64,000 nt of DNA from Colwellia sp. (GCA_013215385.1 JABSOY010000018.1:31584-95583); one strand, 5' to 3'. Shown: positions 9,347 to 18,754, counted from the first letter of the stretch. The notes: a model not told the origin generated them from the sequence alone. Program-made: numbers and translations.

Positions 9347-9377
9347 AAAATGGCCTCATTAGATGAGGCCATTTTTT
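9347..9377. terminator. Bidirectional terminator between the M16 peptidase and omega-amidase genes
   Basis: AAATGGCCTCAT pairs with ATGAGGCCATTT around a short loop, flanked by A and T runs on both sides. It separates the convergent genes ending at 9284 and 9404. Confidence 0.85.
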
Positions 9378-9403
9378 TGTCGTTTTTTCGTTAATAACGG
9401 TAT

Positions 9404-10195
9404 TTATAATCTAAGTTCAAATTCGTCAGCATCTAAAAAGGCAGGGAAGTCATGTTTAAATTTCTCAAGTTTGCTAAAGTCGAGTTGCGTTGAAATTATC
9501 TGTTGCTGATTATCGGCGGCACAAACAATGGTTTCACCGCTAAAATTAATAATGGTCGTACCGCCTGAGTGAGGGGTATTTTTTCCGTCTTCTCCAATAC
9601 GATTAACACCGACAACAAAGGCTTGATTTTCCATGGCTCGTGCTTGTAATAAGGTATCCCAAACATGGCGTCGTAGCGCAGGCCAATTAGCGACATTAAC
9701 CATAAGATCATAATCTTGTCGGTTTCTCGACCAAACAGGAAAGCGTAGGTCATAACAAACTAATGGCAGTATTTTTATGCCGTTAATAGTGATTATTTTT
9801 CTGCTCTGGCCTTGTTCAACATAATCTTGCTCTTTACCCAAACGAAATAAATGGCGTTTGTCGTAATGTTCAACCGTGCCATCAGCAAACACCCAATAAA
9901 AACGATTTACTTTTTTATCCTGGTGACTCACTAAAACAGTGCCGGCAACTACGCAGTTATACTGGCGTGCTATTTTCTTTAACCAAGCTAAAGCAGTGCC
10001 GCCATCTTCTGGTTCTTGTACGTCTTTTCTATTAATACAAAACCCGGTCGAAAATGTTTCTGGCAGCAATAATAAGTCGGCCGCTGCATTGTCAGTAAAG
10101 TGATCTTTGATGAGTTTTTCTAAGGCATTAAAGTTGGCTTGTTGGTCTAACCAACGAATATCATACTGTACGGCGGCTATGATTAAAGTTGACAT
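9404..10195 (-). CDS. Omega-amidase / carbon-nitrogen hydrolase (YafV-like)
   Basis: This 263-residue nitrilase-fold amidohydrolase has the E-K-C catalytic triad visible as E46 (LLLPETF), K113 (YDKRHLF) and C147 (VCYDLRFPVW). YafV/MtnU-type omega-amidases hydrolyse alpha-ketoglutaramate or the amide of 2-oxo-4-methylthiobutyrate-linked transamination. The start overlaps the 3' end of the aminotransferase gene by 13 bases. That translational coupling supports a joint role: the aminotransferase uses glutamine and the amidase pulls the product to 2-oxoglutarate. Cytosolic, no signal peptide. Confidence 0.9.
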   Translation of the reverse strand: MSTLIIAAVQYDIRWLDQQANFNALEKLIKDHFTDNAAADLLLLPETFSTGFCINRKDVQEPEDGGTALAWLKKIARQYNCVVAGTVLVSHQDKKVNRFYWVFADGTVEHYDKRHLFRLGKEQDYVEQGQSRKIITINGIKILPLVCYDLRFPVWSRNRQDYDLMVNVANWPALRRHVWDTLLQARAMENQAFVVGVNRIGEDGKNTPHSGGTTIINFSGETIVCAADNQQQIISTQLDFSKLEKFKHDFPAFLDADEFELRL

Positions 10196-11370
10196 AATAT
10201 GCCTGCGGCTTTAAGTAAGGTGTTGTCATTTTTTGCAAAACACAGTCGAATTATTTTATTACTTTGATGATAAGCCTCCCTTTGTTCTGCGGGATAAAGT
10301 GGACTAAGTGGAATGGCAGCAACGCCGACTTCTTTAGTTAACCACTCGCAAAATTCACGATCATTAAGAGATGATATTGCTGAGTAATCTAGCAATATGA
10401 AATAAGTGCCTTTTGATGGCAGTAGTGTAAAGCGAGACCCCTTCAGAGCATTAATAAGTAAATCTCTTTTTTGTTGATAGAAACCTGCTAGCTCGGTGAT
10501 ATGCGATGGTTGTTCTTTCAACATTTGCGCAATGGCTATTTGTGCCGGCGTAAATGAGCAAAAGGTAACGTACTGATGAATTTTTCTAAATTCGCTACTC
10601 AGTTCATCAGGAGCCGCGCAATAGCCCATTTTCCAGCCGGTACAATGAAAGGTTTTACCAAAGCTTGAAACAACAAAAGCGCGTTTAAATAACTGGGGAT
10701 AGCGCAAAACACTTTCATGGCGTAAGCCGTCAAAAGTCATGTGTTCATAAACTTCGTCGCTGATGACATATAAATTATATTTTTCAACCAAACTCTGCAA
10801 CGTATTAAGATCAGATGCGCTAAGGATTGAACCTGTTGGGTTATGTGGGCTGTTGATAATAATAGCGCGTGTATTGGCATTAATAGTTTGTTCTACCCGC
10901 GCCCAGTTTATCGCGTAACTTGGCGCATCAAGTGCGATATGGCGACAAACTCCTCCTGCAAGTTCAATGGCTGGTTCATAAGAGTCGTAAGCAGGGTCAA
11001 AAATAATAACTTCATCATTTGGACGTACTAGTACTTGTATCGCAACCCATAATGCTTCGGTAGCACCGGAAGTAATCGTTACGTTGTTTAGTCCATCAAG
11101 CTTTTGTTCAGCGGGTAAATCAGTTTGATATTGTCTATGTATCATTGCGGCAATCTGAGTTAACAAGTCTGGCAAGCCGTTTGATGGTGAGTATTGGTTT
11201 TTTCCTTCGCTGATCGCTTGGTTAATTTTATCTTTCAAAAAAGCGGGTGTATCAAATTCAGGGAAACCTTGAGATAAATTAATAGCTTGATGTTGATTAG
11301 CCATCATCGACATTTCAGTGAAAATACTGGTATCTAGGTTTGGCAGTTTACTGGTAAAAGAAGATGACAA
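10183..11370 (-). CDS. Methionine/glutamine aminotransferase (YbdL/MtnE-like, PLP-dependent class I)
   Basis: This 395-residue fold-type I aminotransferase has the PLP lysine K239 in SSFGKTFHCTGWK, N177 in SPHNPTG, and D205 in SDEVYEH. Substrate-side features, including the GFPEFDTP region, resemble YbdL, which prefers methionine and other bulky residues and takes part in methionine salvage. It is directly coupled to the omega-amidase downstream. The pair is the known way to make transamination with glutamine irreversible. The start ATG at 11370 follows an AAGGGAGCA-type ribosome binding site. Confidence 0.9.
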   Translation of the reverse strand: MSSSFTSKLPNLDTSIFTEMSMMANQHQAINLSQGFPEFDTPAFLKDKINQAISEGKNQYSPSNGLPDLLTQIAAMIHRQYQTDLPAEQKLDGLNNVTITSGATEALWVAIQVLVRPNDEVIIFDPAYDSYEPAIELAGGVCRHIALDAPSYAINWARVEQTINANTRAIIINSPHNPTGSILSASDLNTLQSLVEKYNLYVISDEVYEHMTFDGLRHESVLRYPQLFKRAFVVSSFGKTFHCTGWKMGYCAAPDELSSEFRKIHQYVTFCSFTPAQIAIAQMLKEQPSHITELAGFYQQKRDLLINALKGSRFTLLPSKGTYFILLDYSAISSLNDREFCEWLTKEVGVAAIPLSPLYPAEQREAYHQSNKIIRLCFAKNDNTLLKAAGILCQL

Positions 11371-12032
11371 AAAATGCTCCCTTGTTTTTTTTAAATGGCC
11401 ATTGTTAAAATGGCCAGTGAATCAATAATTCGAATGTTAAGGCTAACGGCTTATTAGTTCAATTGTTATTAGCTTTAAATACTTGTAATTATGTTGATAG
11501 AGAAAATTTAATCTAGGTGACTTTTCTTTCATCTACATAATATGTTTGTAAGGGTTATCTAATCTTCAGTCATTTAGAAATACTGTTTTATTAGATATAT
11601 TATTCGTCCCGATACATAAGATTTAATCATTTAATACCATGAAGGAATTTCGACAATAATATGCTCGGAAGTTTTAGTAGGGGCACGGTACAGCCAATTT
11701 GTCTCTTTATTTTAAAGAACATATTTGTTGAATTACAAACCCTTTAGTGAATGAAGTGGCATAGTAAATTAGACCTTGTCTTAAGGATAGCGTTGCATTC
11801 ACCATTTGTCGTCAAGGCGCAAACCGGACGAAAGCCATCAACAAAAATCGAGTACTTTTTCTATTTTTAATTAGGAAAATATGCTTGGATTTAAATCGCA
11901 GTATTTCCTTCACAAATAAGGAAAAATTTCGCCTTTCAATGGCAAATTACAAAATTACATAATTATAACCTATTGATGATGTGCTAGTAAAAAGGTATTG
12001 TTGCCGCTTAACTTTCTAGGGGACAAATTGTA
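11371..12032. other. Intergenic stretch, no gene; possible transposase debris
   Basis: No open frame of coding quality is seen. At 11881-11897 the sequence reads ATGCTTGGATTTAAATC, which would encode MLGFKS, a phrase near the end of IS6-type transposases. About 100 bases upstream a degraded KTGA-like segment can be imagined. This is weak and is not annotated as a gene. It marks the change from core to accessory DNA. Confidence 0.4.
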
Positions 12033-12299
12033 ATGCAAGAAAAAATCACCTTGGTAGTTGATTATCTGAACAAAGTTAAGACTCGCTGCACATACAATGC
12101 CGCCGCGAAAGCTTTGGGTGTTACACCGCAGGCACTAAAGAAACTGTTGGGTAAGCGCAGGCCAGAAAACTCTTGGTTTGTTAATACGGGAACTGGCAAT
12201 CCAATTGGCTACACTGACGAAGAAAAACATCCAGAGCTTCATCGTACAAAGCTTATTATTAAATCAGCGGAAGTTTTGACACGAAATCTAGATTTATAG
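12033..12299 (+). CDS. Small putative DNA-binding protein, unknown family
   Basis: This 88-residue protein has an AGGGGA ribosome binding site. The N-terminal half (TYNAAAKALGVTPQALKKLLG) has the spacing of a helix-turn-helix, similar to Cro-like or repressor N-termini. The C-terminal half (NPIGYTDEEKHPELH) has no recognised fold. It sits in a run of small orphan genes with no operon partner closer than 120 bases. I do not recognise the family. Confidence 0.6.
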   Translation: MQEKITLVVDYLNKVKTRCTYNAAAKALGVTPQALKKLLGKRRPENSWFVNTGTGNPIGYTDEEKHPELHRTKLIIKSAEVLTRNLDL

Positions 12300-12418
12300 A
12301 AAAGTTAACAAATTGCTCAAACGAGACGATTTTAAGCGGCGACTCGCCCTAAAACTGCCTTAGCAAAGCTAGATGTTACCAATTAGATGCACCCCTAAAT
12401 TAATTCAAGAGAATTCAA

Positions 12419-12574
12419 ATGGCGAAAAGCAATTACAACTATGATAAGCGGCAGAGGGAACTCGCGAAGAAGAAAAAGAAAGAGGATAAACGTCTGAAAA
12501 AAATGGAAAAGGCTAGTGAAGAAGCCCCTTCCGATGATCCTCTATTAACTGATGATCAAAATACATCCATATAA
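12419..12574 (+). CDS. Very small lysine-rich protein (51 aa)
   Basis: ATG at 12419 opens a 51-codon frame, MAKSNYNYDKRQRELAKKKK onwards, ending in a short acidic tail (PSDDPLLTDDQNTSI). It starts 120 bases after the preceding gene. An AAGAGAA-like ribosome binding site is present. Composition (a basic, probably helical middle and an acidic end) recalls short conserved proteins seen in many gammaproteobacteria with the same MAKSNY-type start. No function is known to me. Confidence 0.6.
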   Translation: MAKSNYNYDKRQRELAKKKKKEDKRLKKMEKASEEAPSDDPLLTDDQNTSI

Positions 12575-12768
12575 TTATCTAGTCTACTGTGCTCGCATAA
12601 AGGAACAACTATACCGGCATCAGCGTGATGAACGGATGTTGATAGGGTTACCTTTTTAACCCAAGTAATAGAGAGCGTAAGTTACTGGAATCGTGTATCA
12701 ACTCATTTTTTATGGGCGATACTACCAATTAATAAATGTAGTAAGTAAGTTAAATTAGGAGTGTTGTA

Positions 12769-13023
12769 TTGGAAACTGTAGTCAAGAAATGGTTCCGAGA
12801 TAAAGAGTCTGGATTTCTGGATAACGGGGACGGCCCAGATATAATGGTACGTAAAGCCGATCTTGTTAATTGTGCTTTTTTAAAAGTTGGTGCCACTGTT
12901 GAGTTTGAATGCTACTCAGAAAAGCGAGGATTAATAGCCAAAAAGGTTAAACTTTCGAATCGGAAGCGGTCGCAACAAGGGATCCGAGACATTAAACCCT
13001 TCCGCCCAGGTGTCATGACTTAA
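12769..13023 (+). CDS. Cold-shock-domain-like small protein
   Basis: The start is TTG at 12769, with AGGAG seven bases upstream. The 84-residue product begins VVKKWFRDKESGFLDNG, which aligns with the first strands of a cold-shock domain (KWF then GF, the RNP1 region). IMVRKADLVN matches the RNP2-strand position and VEFECYSEKRGLIAKKVKL the last strands. Canonical RNP aromatics are only partly kept, so nucleic-acid binding is likely but weaker than in CspA. The basic tail SNRKRSQQG may help binding. Near a 51-aa gene and a putative DNA-binding protein. Confidence 0.72.
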   Translation: METVVKKWFRDKESGFLDNGDGPDIMVRKADLVNCAFLKVGATVEFECYSEKRGLIAKKVKLSNRKRSQQGIRDIKPFRPGVMT

Positions 13024-13890
13024 GTCATTAACATGGAGTTGGAGTCATTAAGCGGATTATATCCCCGCAGAACAAGGTACTGTGATTTGGCAATAAAAAT
13101 TTCCAGCCAAAAAATGGCTTCCAATTTTTGTTGCAGCTGATCGTGGCGTTATCAATACAAAATCTAATCTAAATCAGCTTTAAGTGCGAACCAGCTAATG
13201 TTCGCAAAGTGGCAATAGCTTCACTGCTTTACTGCTCGATTGGACTGACTCTCTCTTTTTACTGCCCTGTAATGGTGTAAGGTGTACTAATTGAGTACCT
13301 TGCGTAAATTTATTTATGATGTACTTTGTAATTATAGTCATTTCAAAAGAGTGTGCACTATATAGATAAAGCGCTGTAGATTTACACTCCAATTTAGACC
13401 GCTTTGTGGCAAAAGTGATCATAAACAGAGCGACTAAAAAGAGTGCCATGACGATTGGTGATCCCATGTTCCCCTTAGCACGTTTCCCATTAGCTTAATA
13501 AACACAGTATTTATAACGCACCGTTTGTTTTTGCCTGTCATGTAGGAAATTAACATAAAGCTAACTAAGTGCGCATTATAGAAGTAACAGTATTTTTCAC
13601 TTACGTCCGCTGTTTTTTGAGCAAGCGGTCGTAGCTTATATAGAGCCTTAATTATTCGATACAGTGCAATTTTTTGTTAAATAATCGAATGACGACTACA
13701 TTAAGCTTATGATTGTCATTCTTGGTCTGAGGAGCTGTGTAATGCTAAATAAGGTGCTTGAAGTGATATTGAATCAGGCCGTTTCGAAATGCCAAAACTA
13801 TGAAGCACAGGTCCATGACCATTGAGATTTGATATTTTTTTAATCGCGAGCCTCTTTAGAAGCTCACGCAAAAAATATGTAACCTATTAC
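13024..13890. other. Intergenic stretch with no confident gene
   Basis: A 90-codon minus-strand frame at 13195-13467 lacks a good ribosome binding site and family resemblance; it overlaps a copy of a dispersed repeat (TTTAGACCGCTTTGTGGCA near 13393), so I leave it uncalled. A hairpin with a T run near 13838-13880 probably terminates the gene at 13891-14109. Nothing else is seen. Confidence 0.45.
13838..13880 (-). terminator. Probable terminator of the small secreted protein gene
   Basis: On the minus strand an imperfect GCGTGAGC / GCTCGC stem encloses about ten bases and is followed by ATTAAAAAAA/T-rich sequence. It lies just past the stop at 13891. The stem has a bulge, so the call is moderate. 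Confidence 0.45.
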
Positions 13891-14109
13891 TTAAAAACCG
13901 TTTTGGCTGGCACCACAACTGGTAAAGTAAGCGGTATAACTACCAACAAAATTACCATTGTAGTAAATTGACATTTCACCTTCGCCAGTGTTGTGGTTTA
14001 CACAGCGAAGCTCTTGGGTATAACCGCTGTCTGCTGCTTGGGCGGTAATAAATGTCGTTGATAACATAGAGGCAGCTAATGCCGCTGCTAGTACTATTTT
14101 TTTTAACAT
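13891..14109 (-). CDS. Small secreted protein with one cysteine pair
   Basis: This 72-residue protein has a classic signal peptide (MLKKIVLAAALAASML, cleaved near AQAA, residue 26). The mature peptide of about 47 residues has two cysteines (ELRCVNHN and YFTSCGAS), probably a disulfide, and aromatic/Gly-rich beta-like sequence (MSIYYNGNFVGSY). An AAGGACG ribosome binding site precedes the ATG. No family recognised; it could be a periplasmic or secreted adhesin-like or inhibitor peptide. A second small secreted protein of similar size lies at 18527-18754, but the two share no visible sequence. Confidence 0.7.
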   Translation of the reverse strand: MLKKIVLAAALAASMLSTTFITAQAADSGYTQELRCVNHNTGEGEMSIYYNGNFVGSYTAYFTSCGASQNGF

Positions 14110-14332
14110 GAAAACGTCCTTTTAGTATTAAAATTAATTTTGTGCCTAAATATGACACAAAAAAATATTATCATGAATATTAAATAGATACATATTTTTT
14201 ATGTGATAAATCTATGATTATGAAGAATAGATAGTTAAATTCAAAAAATACATCAGTAGAAACTGAGGGTCGGCAACGATTCCTTCAATAAACAGCCAGG
14301 TGATCATTTATCGAGCAAGAAAGCAAATATAA

Positions 14333-14473
14333 CAGACACCCACTCAAATTGATTTTAGTACTATGCTCGTTAAAATGAATGATATGAACACCATACCAGA
14401 ACCCTCAATATTTGCTATTTTTGCATTAGGGTTGATGGGTTTAGCATCACGACGATTTAAGAAACAATCTTAA
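14333..14473 (+). pseudogene. Orphan PEP-CTERM sorting tail (relic)
   Basis: A short open stretch after a TAA at 14330 encodes MNTIPEPSIFAIF, then ALGLMGLASRRFKKQS and stop. This is a textbook PEP-CTERM signal: PEP motif, hydrophobic helix, then a basic cluster. The secreted domain that should precede it is missing. PEP-CTERM proteins need an exosortase (EpsH), and none is in the window. It is the surviving 3' end of a decayed surface protein gene. Confidence 0.75.
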
Positions 14474-14558
14474 CGCTACTGATTGACGATTGAAATTAAT
14501 TATCGATGACGGGATGCCAGAATAAACCCATGTAATCCAATGTTGTCGATAACCATCA

Positions 14559-14595
14559 AGAAGCATCTGCCATTTCGGTTGATGCTTTTTTTGCT
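14559..14595 (+). terminator. Terminator downstream of the PEP-CTERM relic
   Basis: AAGCATC pairs with GATGCTT around a 13-base loop, followed by TTTTTTT. It is about 90 bases past the relic stop and was probably its terminator. Confidence 0.6.
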
Positions 14596-15233
14596 CATAA
14601 ATCTGCGTTAGTCGACGAATGTGGTTTTTACATCAAGTGCCAATAGCCTAACGTCTTCTGTTTGCCTCAAAGCAGTCAAAATAACTCCTGCATTAGTATT
14701 TACTAATGTCTCCTGTGTGCGCAAAGCAGAAACTACGAGTGACTAAATTAATACTTCAGCTCCTAGCCTAAACGGTCATTACCTTGTGAGTTATTAACGT
14801 CAATTCAGAGCCTGCAGCGGACATTAGACAGGTCATGCCCTTTTAGTTTTATATCTCACTTTTGGGCACAAAGAGAAATAGAAATAGTTATGCCAATGTT
14901 GGTTTAGGGATTAGGTTTTGTATGGGGAATCGTTTGTTTTAGCACCAATATGAATTAGCACTAAGGCAATTATCCGTTAAAAACTACACCTCTAAATTAT
15001 GCAGAACTTTAGTTTATTCTGTTTTTTTTCATAAAAAATAGGTGCTAAAAATCTAATCCACTCATTAACTTATTATTTATTAACGGGATTTTATGCGTGT
15101 CCCTTTTTTTCTTTTCACCAGATATTACGCTCTATCAATAATCTCCTTAAATTTCATCTTAATCATTTGATTACAGGGAAATTGATGTATAAAATAAAAA
15201 GTTGACCAATTAATAATTTAGAAAGGGAATTTC

Positions 15234-17096
15234 ATGTCGTATTTTTTGAATACATCCGCATACATTATCGGAAACAACAAGTTAAGGGATATTCAAGTTG
15301 AAGCGTATATTTCAATAAAAGAATATTTTGACGAACATCCAACGGGTGAAGCTTTAGCTGTGTTACCAACAGGCTCTGGAAAAACAGGACTTGTTAGTAT
15401 AGCCCCATTCGGAATTTGTAAAGGTCGAGTTTTAATAATAACACCTGGACTAGTAACAGCTGATAGTATTTTAAAAAATCAGGAGTCATTACGTGATAAT
15501 TTTTGGATGAATCATGGCGTTATACTTGATTTAAGACGTCAACCTAAGATGACTCCCTATGTTGATGGTGTAACATTAAGAGACATGGAGCAAAATCATA
15601 TTATCGTATCAAATATTCAAAGATGCGTTTCGACTAAAGGGATATTATCTCAGGTTCCCAATGATTTTTTTGACATGATAATTGTTGATGAAGCCCATCA
15701 TGCTGCTGCTAATAGCTGGAAAGAAGTTTTAGATTACTTTCCAGCTGCAAAAAAACTTCATGTAACCGGTACACCTTATCGTGGAGATGATCTTGAGTTA
15801 CCAGGTGAAAGAATTTTTGAAAAATCACTTGCTGAAGTAATGAGAATAAAACTTGTTAAATGGCTAGCAAAATCGACCGTTAATAACAATGAGCTTTTTT
15901 TTATTAGCCCAAAAAAACCAGATATTAAATTGTCCATTCATGAAGTGGAAGATCTTCACGACAGACAATGGATAGAACGTTCAATAGCATTATCTGAAGC
16001 ATGCTCTAAAGATGTGATCAATAAAACGATTGAACACTTAAAAGATTTAAGAACTTATTCACCTAATATTCCTCATAAAATAATTGCAGCAGCATGTAGC
16101 ATTGAACATGCTCAAGATGTAACGAAATGGTACGCAGAATCAGGATTAAGAACAATATTGATTCATAGTAAACTTTCAAATAATGAAAAGAAACTCGCAT
16201 TTAAATCCATTGAACAGAATAGGTGCGATGTTGTGGTTAACGTTGATATGTTAAAAGAAGGATACGATCATAAATACCTTACTATTCTTGGTATATTCAG
16301 ACCTTACAAAAGTAAAAATGCATTTGCACAAGTTATTGGTCGCGTGTTGCGAGTGATTCAAGATGAAGACTCTACAAACTTTGAAATAGATAACTATGCG
16401 AAAGTGATTTTTCATGAAGAACTCGGTTTAAATGCTTTATGGAAAGAATTTGAGCAAGAAGTAGAGAAGGCAAAAACGCAAGTGTCCTATAAGGATGAAA
16501 TCGTAATTAGCGCTCAAGACTACCGAAATAAGGCAGCAATTTTTGCTAAAGTAGTTGCTGGTGACCGTGTAGACCAAAGTGAGATTTCTTACATTGCAGA
16601 TATTGATTTTCAAGAGTTATATGATCAAAAAATAAAAATAATTTCAGAAGATAATCAAAATTTAACGAAAGTATTGGAAGAACAAGGTATAGATAAAGCC
16701 ACAATTGAGGCCATGATTAATACAGCTAACAATAAGAAAAAAGACATTTTTCTTGAAGAGATCGATGCTTTACAAAGAGAACTTCGTCCAGCTCAGTTTA
16801 AAAAACAAATAAGAAAAATAATCAATGAGCAAATAGAATCTAGCATCGCAGAACTACTAGTAATAACAGGGCATGATCCAAAAGGTTCTGAATTTCAAGA
16901 ATTATTTAATAATATTAGTGCTTTATATTATGCTTTAAAAAATAAGCCCGCAAATGATGGTGTTTTGGTTATTTGGATGAGAGCGAAATTGAAGAAAAAG
17001 TATGGTAAAATCGAAGAATTGGACAATGAAAGCCTTGCGGCATATAAGAAAGATGTACCTGAATTAATCAATGAATTAAGAGGTATTATAAAATAA
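15234..17096 (+). CDS. DEAD/DEAH-type SF2 helicase with C-terminal extension (possible defence protein)
   Basis: This 620-residue protein has a Q-like N-terminus (LRDIQVEAY), Walker A PTGSGKT at 45-51, DEAH box at 152-155, motif III TGTP at 178-181, and motif VI QVIGRVLR at 366-373. The helicase core resembles restriction-enzyme R subunits and XPB-like proteins. The last 220 residues are helical and Lys/Glu-rich with likely coiled coils (about 450-620). No methylase or nuclease is adjacent. It is followed after 2 bases by a 142-aa gene, a tight two-gene operon. It sits amid repeats and cassettes, like many phage-defence modules. Function inferred. Confidence 0.82.
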   Translation: MSYFLNTSAYIIGNNKLRDIQVEAYISIKEYFDEHPTGEALAVLPTGSGKTGLVSIAPFGICKGRVLIITPGLVTADSILKNQESLRDNFWMNHGVILDLRRQPKMTPYVDGVTLRDMEQNHIIVSNIQRCVSTKGILSQVPNDFFDMIIVDEAHHAAANSWKEVLDYFPAAKKLHVTGTPYRGDDLELPGERIFEKSLAEVMRIKLVKWLAKSTVNNNELFFISPKKPDIKLSIHEVEDLHDRQWIERSIALSEACSKDVINKTIEHLKDLRTYSPNIPHKIIAAACSIEHAQDVTKWYAESGLRTILIHSKLSNNEKKLAFKSIEQNRCDVVVNVDMLKEGYDHKYLTILGIFRPYKSKNAFAQVIGRVLRVIQDEDSTNFEIDNYAKVIFHEELGLNALWKEFEQEVEKAKTQVSYKDEIVISAQDYRNKAAIFAKVVAGDRVDQSEISYIADIDFQELYDQKIKIISEDNQNLTKVLEEQGIDKATIEAMINTANNKKKDIFLEEIDALQRELRPAQFKKQIRKIINEQIESSIAELLVITGHDPKGSEFQELFNNISALYYALKNKPANDGVLVIWMRAKLKKKYGKIEELDNESLAAYKKDVPELINELRGIIK

Positions 17097-17098
17097 TT

Positions 17099-17527
17099 AT
17101 GAATAAATCAATACAAAATAAAATCAACACGCTACTTGAGCTTAAATTATCAAAGGGCGTGCAGCCTTCTGAGCTATCTCAAGCAATCTTTGAAAAAGAA
17201 TATTTTTCAACTCATATAGATAAGCATGACAATGGGGTAATTTTAAAATTATCCTATAGTGATGAATTAAAAAATGATAAAAAACAAATTATCACAATGA
17301 ATTACCATTACTCACTTGATGGTACTCTTCAAGAAATCCATGAATCGGTAGGTAATCAAACCATGTCAATTCAATGGAGTAGAAAGTCTAGATATAAGAG
17401 TCTAGTGCTGGAAATTACTCTTAAAATGATGACATGTGGTATGGAAAGTAAAATTAGCGCTTTTCTTCAAACCCTTCCTGAAGAAATAAGATCTACAATC
17501 GGCGAAAGTACCTTAAAGGCAGCGTAA
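17099..17527 (+). CDS. Unknown partner protein of the SF2 helicase
   Basis: This 142-residue cytosolic protein starts 2 bases after the helicase stop and is surely co-translated. It has no signal peptide, membrane helix or recognised catalytic motif. It begins MNKSIQNKINTLLELKLSKG with helical composition, then a likely beta-rich middle (NHY, YHYSLDGTLQEI). The C-terminus is helical. A strong terminator follows, so the operon has only these two genes. It could be an effector, antitoxin-like or subunit protein. I do not recognise it. Confidence 0.72.
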   Translation: MNKSIQNKINTLLELKLSKGVQPSELSQAIFEKEYFSTHIDKHDNGVILKLSYSDELKNDKKQIITMNYHYSLDGTLQEIHESVGNQTMSIQWSRKSRYKSLVLEITLKMMTCGMESKISAFLQTLPEEIRSTIGESTLKAA

Positions 17528-17538
17528 GTTATTATTTA

Positions 17539-17575
17539 CCATTCTTACTTTTAAAAGTAAGAATGGTTGTTTGTT
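17539..17575 (+). terminator. Terminator of the helicase operon
   Basis: A perfect 12-base stem (CCATTCTTACTT and AAGTAAGAATGG, 17539-17566) with a tiny loop, followed by TTGTTTGTT. It closes the two-gene unit. Confidence 0.8.
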
Positions 17576-18526
17576 ATCCGTTACGTGATAACCTTCTGCG
17601 GTAATCAAGATCCCTCACTTTCTCTATTATCACCGCTACGCCGTTTATTGTTTTAACATGGCATGAATTATGGGAAAGTAATAAAATCTGACTGAAATTC
17701 AATGTCTTTTAAATTCCCACTAATTTTTCCGAGTCATTTAGCACCAAAGGACGGAGTGTTCAACGACATTAAGTTGTTGATTTACATATGTAGAGTAATG
17801 TATAGAGCTACTGTTCTAAGCATTAGAATAAGTATGATGAATAGAGGATAATGCGGAAATAATTTATACCACCGCTAAGGCGCTTTGCGCGAAAACGCCT
17901 TAGAATTAAAGCTCTAATTATGAATAAAGTGAATGACCGAAATGTCGGATTACTTGTCGCTAGATCAGCCAAGGCTAACGTCTACTTTCGTAACATCAGT
18001 GACCAAAAAATGCCTTCAAAATCTACCGTTGCTAAGGACTCCTCTGTGGCAACAGTGAGCCTTACCTCGTAATTAAATGACCAACTGAAAACAGGTCACC
18101 GCTAACGACTTCTTGGTGCGCTTAACGGAAATTAACTTAAAAAAGTTCCACATATATTTTCTATTGAATTTTTTGAGTCATATAACTGAGAAGTTTCAGT
18201 AATATTTAAGTGCTAATGCTAATTTATTGTTTTTCATTTTATGTCCTTTAAATTGAAATAATTTATTAACCCAAAGATAAGTAATTCTAGAAGTGTTAAG
18301 TTAATTTTTTGTAACTACAGTGTTAGTAAGTAAGCTGTATGAAGTGTCCCTGTAGTCATACACATTATTATTTACAACTGTTTAAAATATCAATTTAAAA
18401 CCGACGATATTTATGAATGTTAATTATTTCAACTATTTAAGTTGCTGTTTTTTCTTGATATCTCTAAAATATTGTTCTAGGATGAATCACCTAATTTCAG
18501 GTAAACATCATGTTAAAGGAATGATA
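17576..18526. other. Non-coding stretch rich in dispersed repeats
   Basis: No gene is supported. It contains a repeat-like segment at 17955-18003 that is also found at 37012-37060, and an imperfect hairpin around 17876-17902 (GGCGCTTTGCGCGAAAACGCC). The frame that runs into the small gene from 18413 has no ribosome binding site and is not used. Confidence 0.5.
17955..18003 (+). repeat. Dispersed repeat, type D copy 1
   Basis: The segment GTCGCTAGATCAGCCAAGG followed by CTAACGTCTACTTTCGTA is closely matched by the copy at 37012-37060 (GTCGTTAGATAAGCTAAGG, CTAAGGTCTTCTTTCGTA), same orientation. No coding sense is visible. Confidence 0.6.
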
Positions 18527-18754
18527 ATGAAAAGACTTATATTTGTATTAGCTATATCTCTCTCTGGTTTTTCTGGTAGCTCTTCTGCTGCTTCTTGTCA
18601 CAATGAATATAACGGTATGGTTTCAGCAGGCAATGCTTTAGCCTCTATGAGTAGAAGCGACTCTGGATATTCTGCAGCTGCATCAGCTTCTACTCATGCG
18701 AGCATTATGTGGGCACAATGTATGCAAGCACAAGTTGCTACTATAGAAGGATAG
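18527..18754 (+). CDS. Small secreted protein, alanine/serine-rich
   Basis: An upstream frame from 18413 exists, but ATG at 18527 has AAGGAATGATA ahead of it and starts a signal peptide (KRLIFVLAISLSGF, cleaved near SSSAA). The mature 53 or so residues are Ala/Ser-rich with two cysteines (SCHNEYNG and WAQCMQAQ). Function unknown. It stands alone between repeat-bearing stretches, and its coding bias is weak, so it may be a young or mobile gene. Confidence 0.6.
   Translation: MKRLIFVLAISLSGFSGSSSAASCHNEYNGMVSAGNALASMSRSDSGYSAAASASTHASIMWAQCMQAQVATIEG

Larger units (their letters stand above)
14110..15233. other. Long intergenic region with a PEP-CTERM relic and dispersed repeats
   Basis: Apart from the PEP-CTERM tail (14333-14473) and its terminator, it holds no gene. 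A dispersed-repeat copy sits near 14785-14835 (GAGTTATTAACG, then GCGGACATTAGAC). The last 200 bases are AT-rich and form the promoter region of the helicase gene. Confidence 0.5.

Noticed and set aside
11700..11960. Possible IS6-type transposase relic (MLGFKS phrase)
   Set aside because: Only a six-residue phrase and a vague upstream match; no continuous frame. Too weak for a feature.
13195..13467. 90-codon minus-strand open frame
   Set aside because: No ribosome binding site, no family resemblance, and it overlaps a dispersed repeat.
18413..18526. N-terminal extension of the small secreted protein
   Set aside because: Lacks a ribosome binding site and would hide the signal peptide; the internal ATG at 18527 has both.
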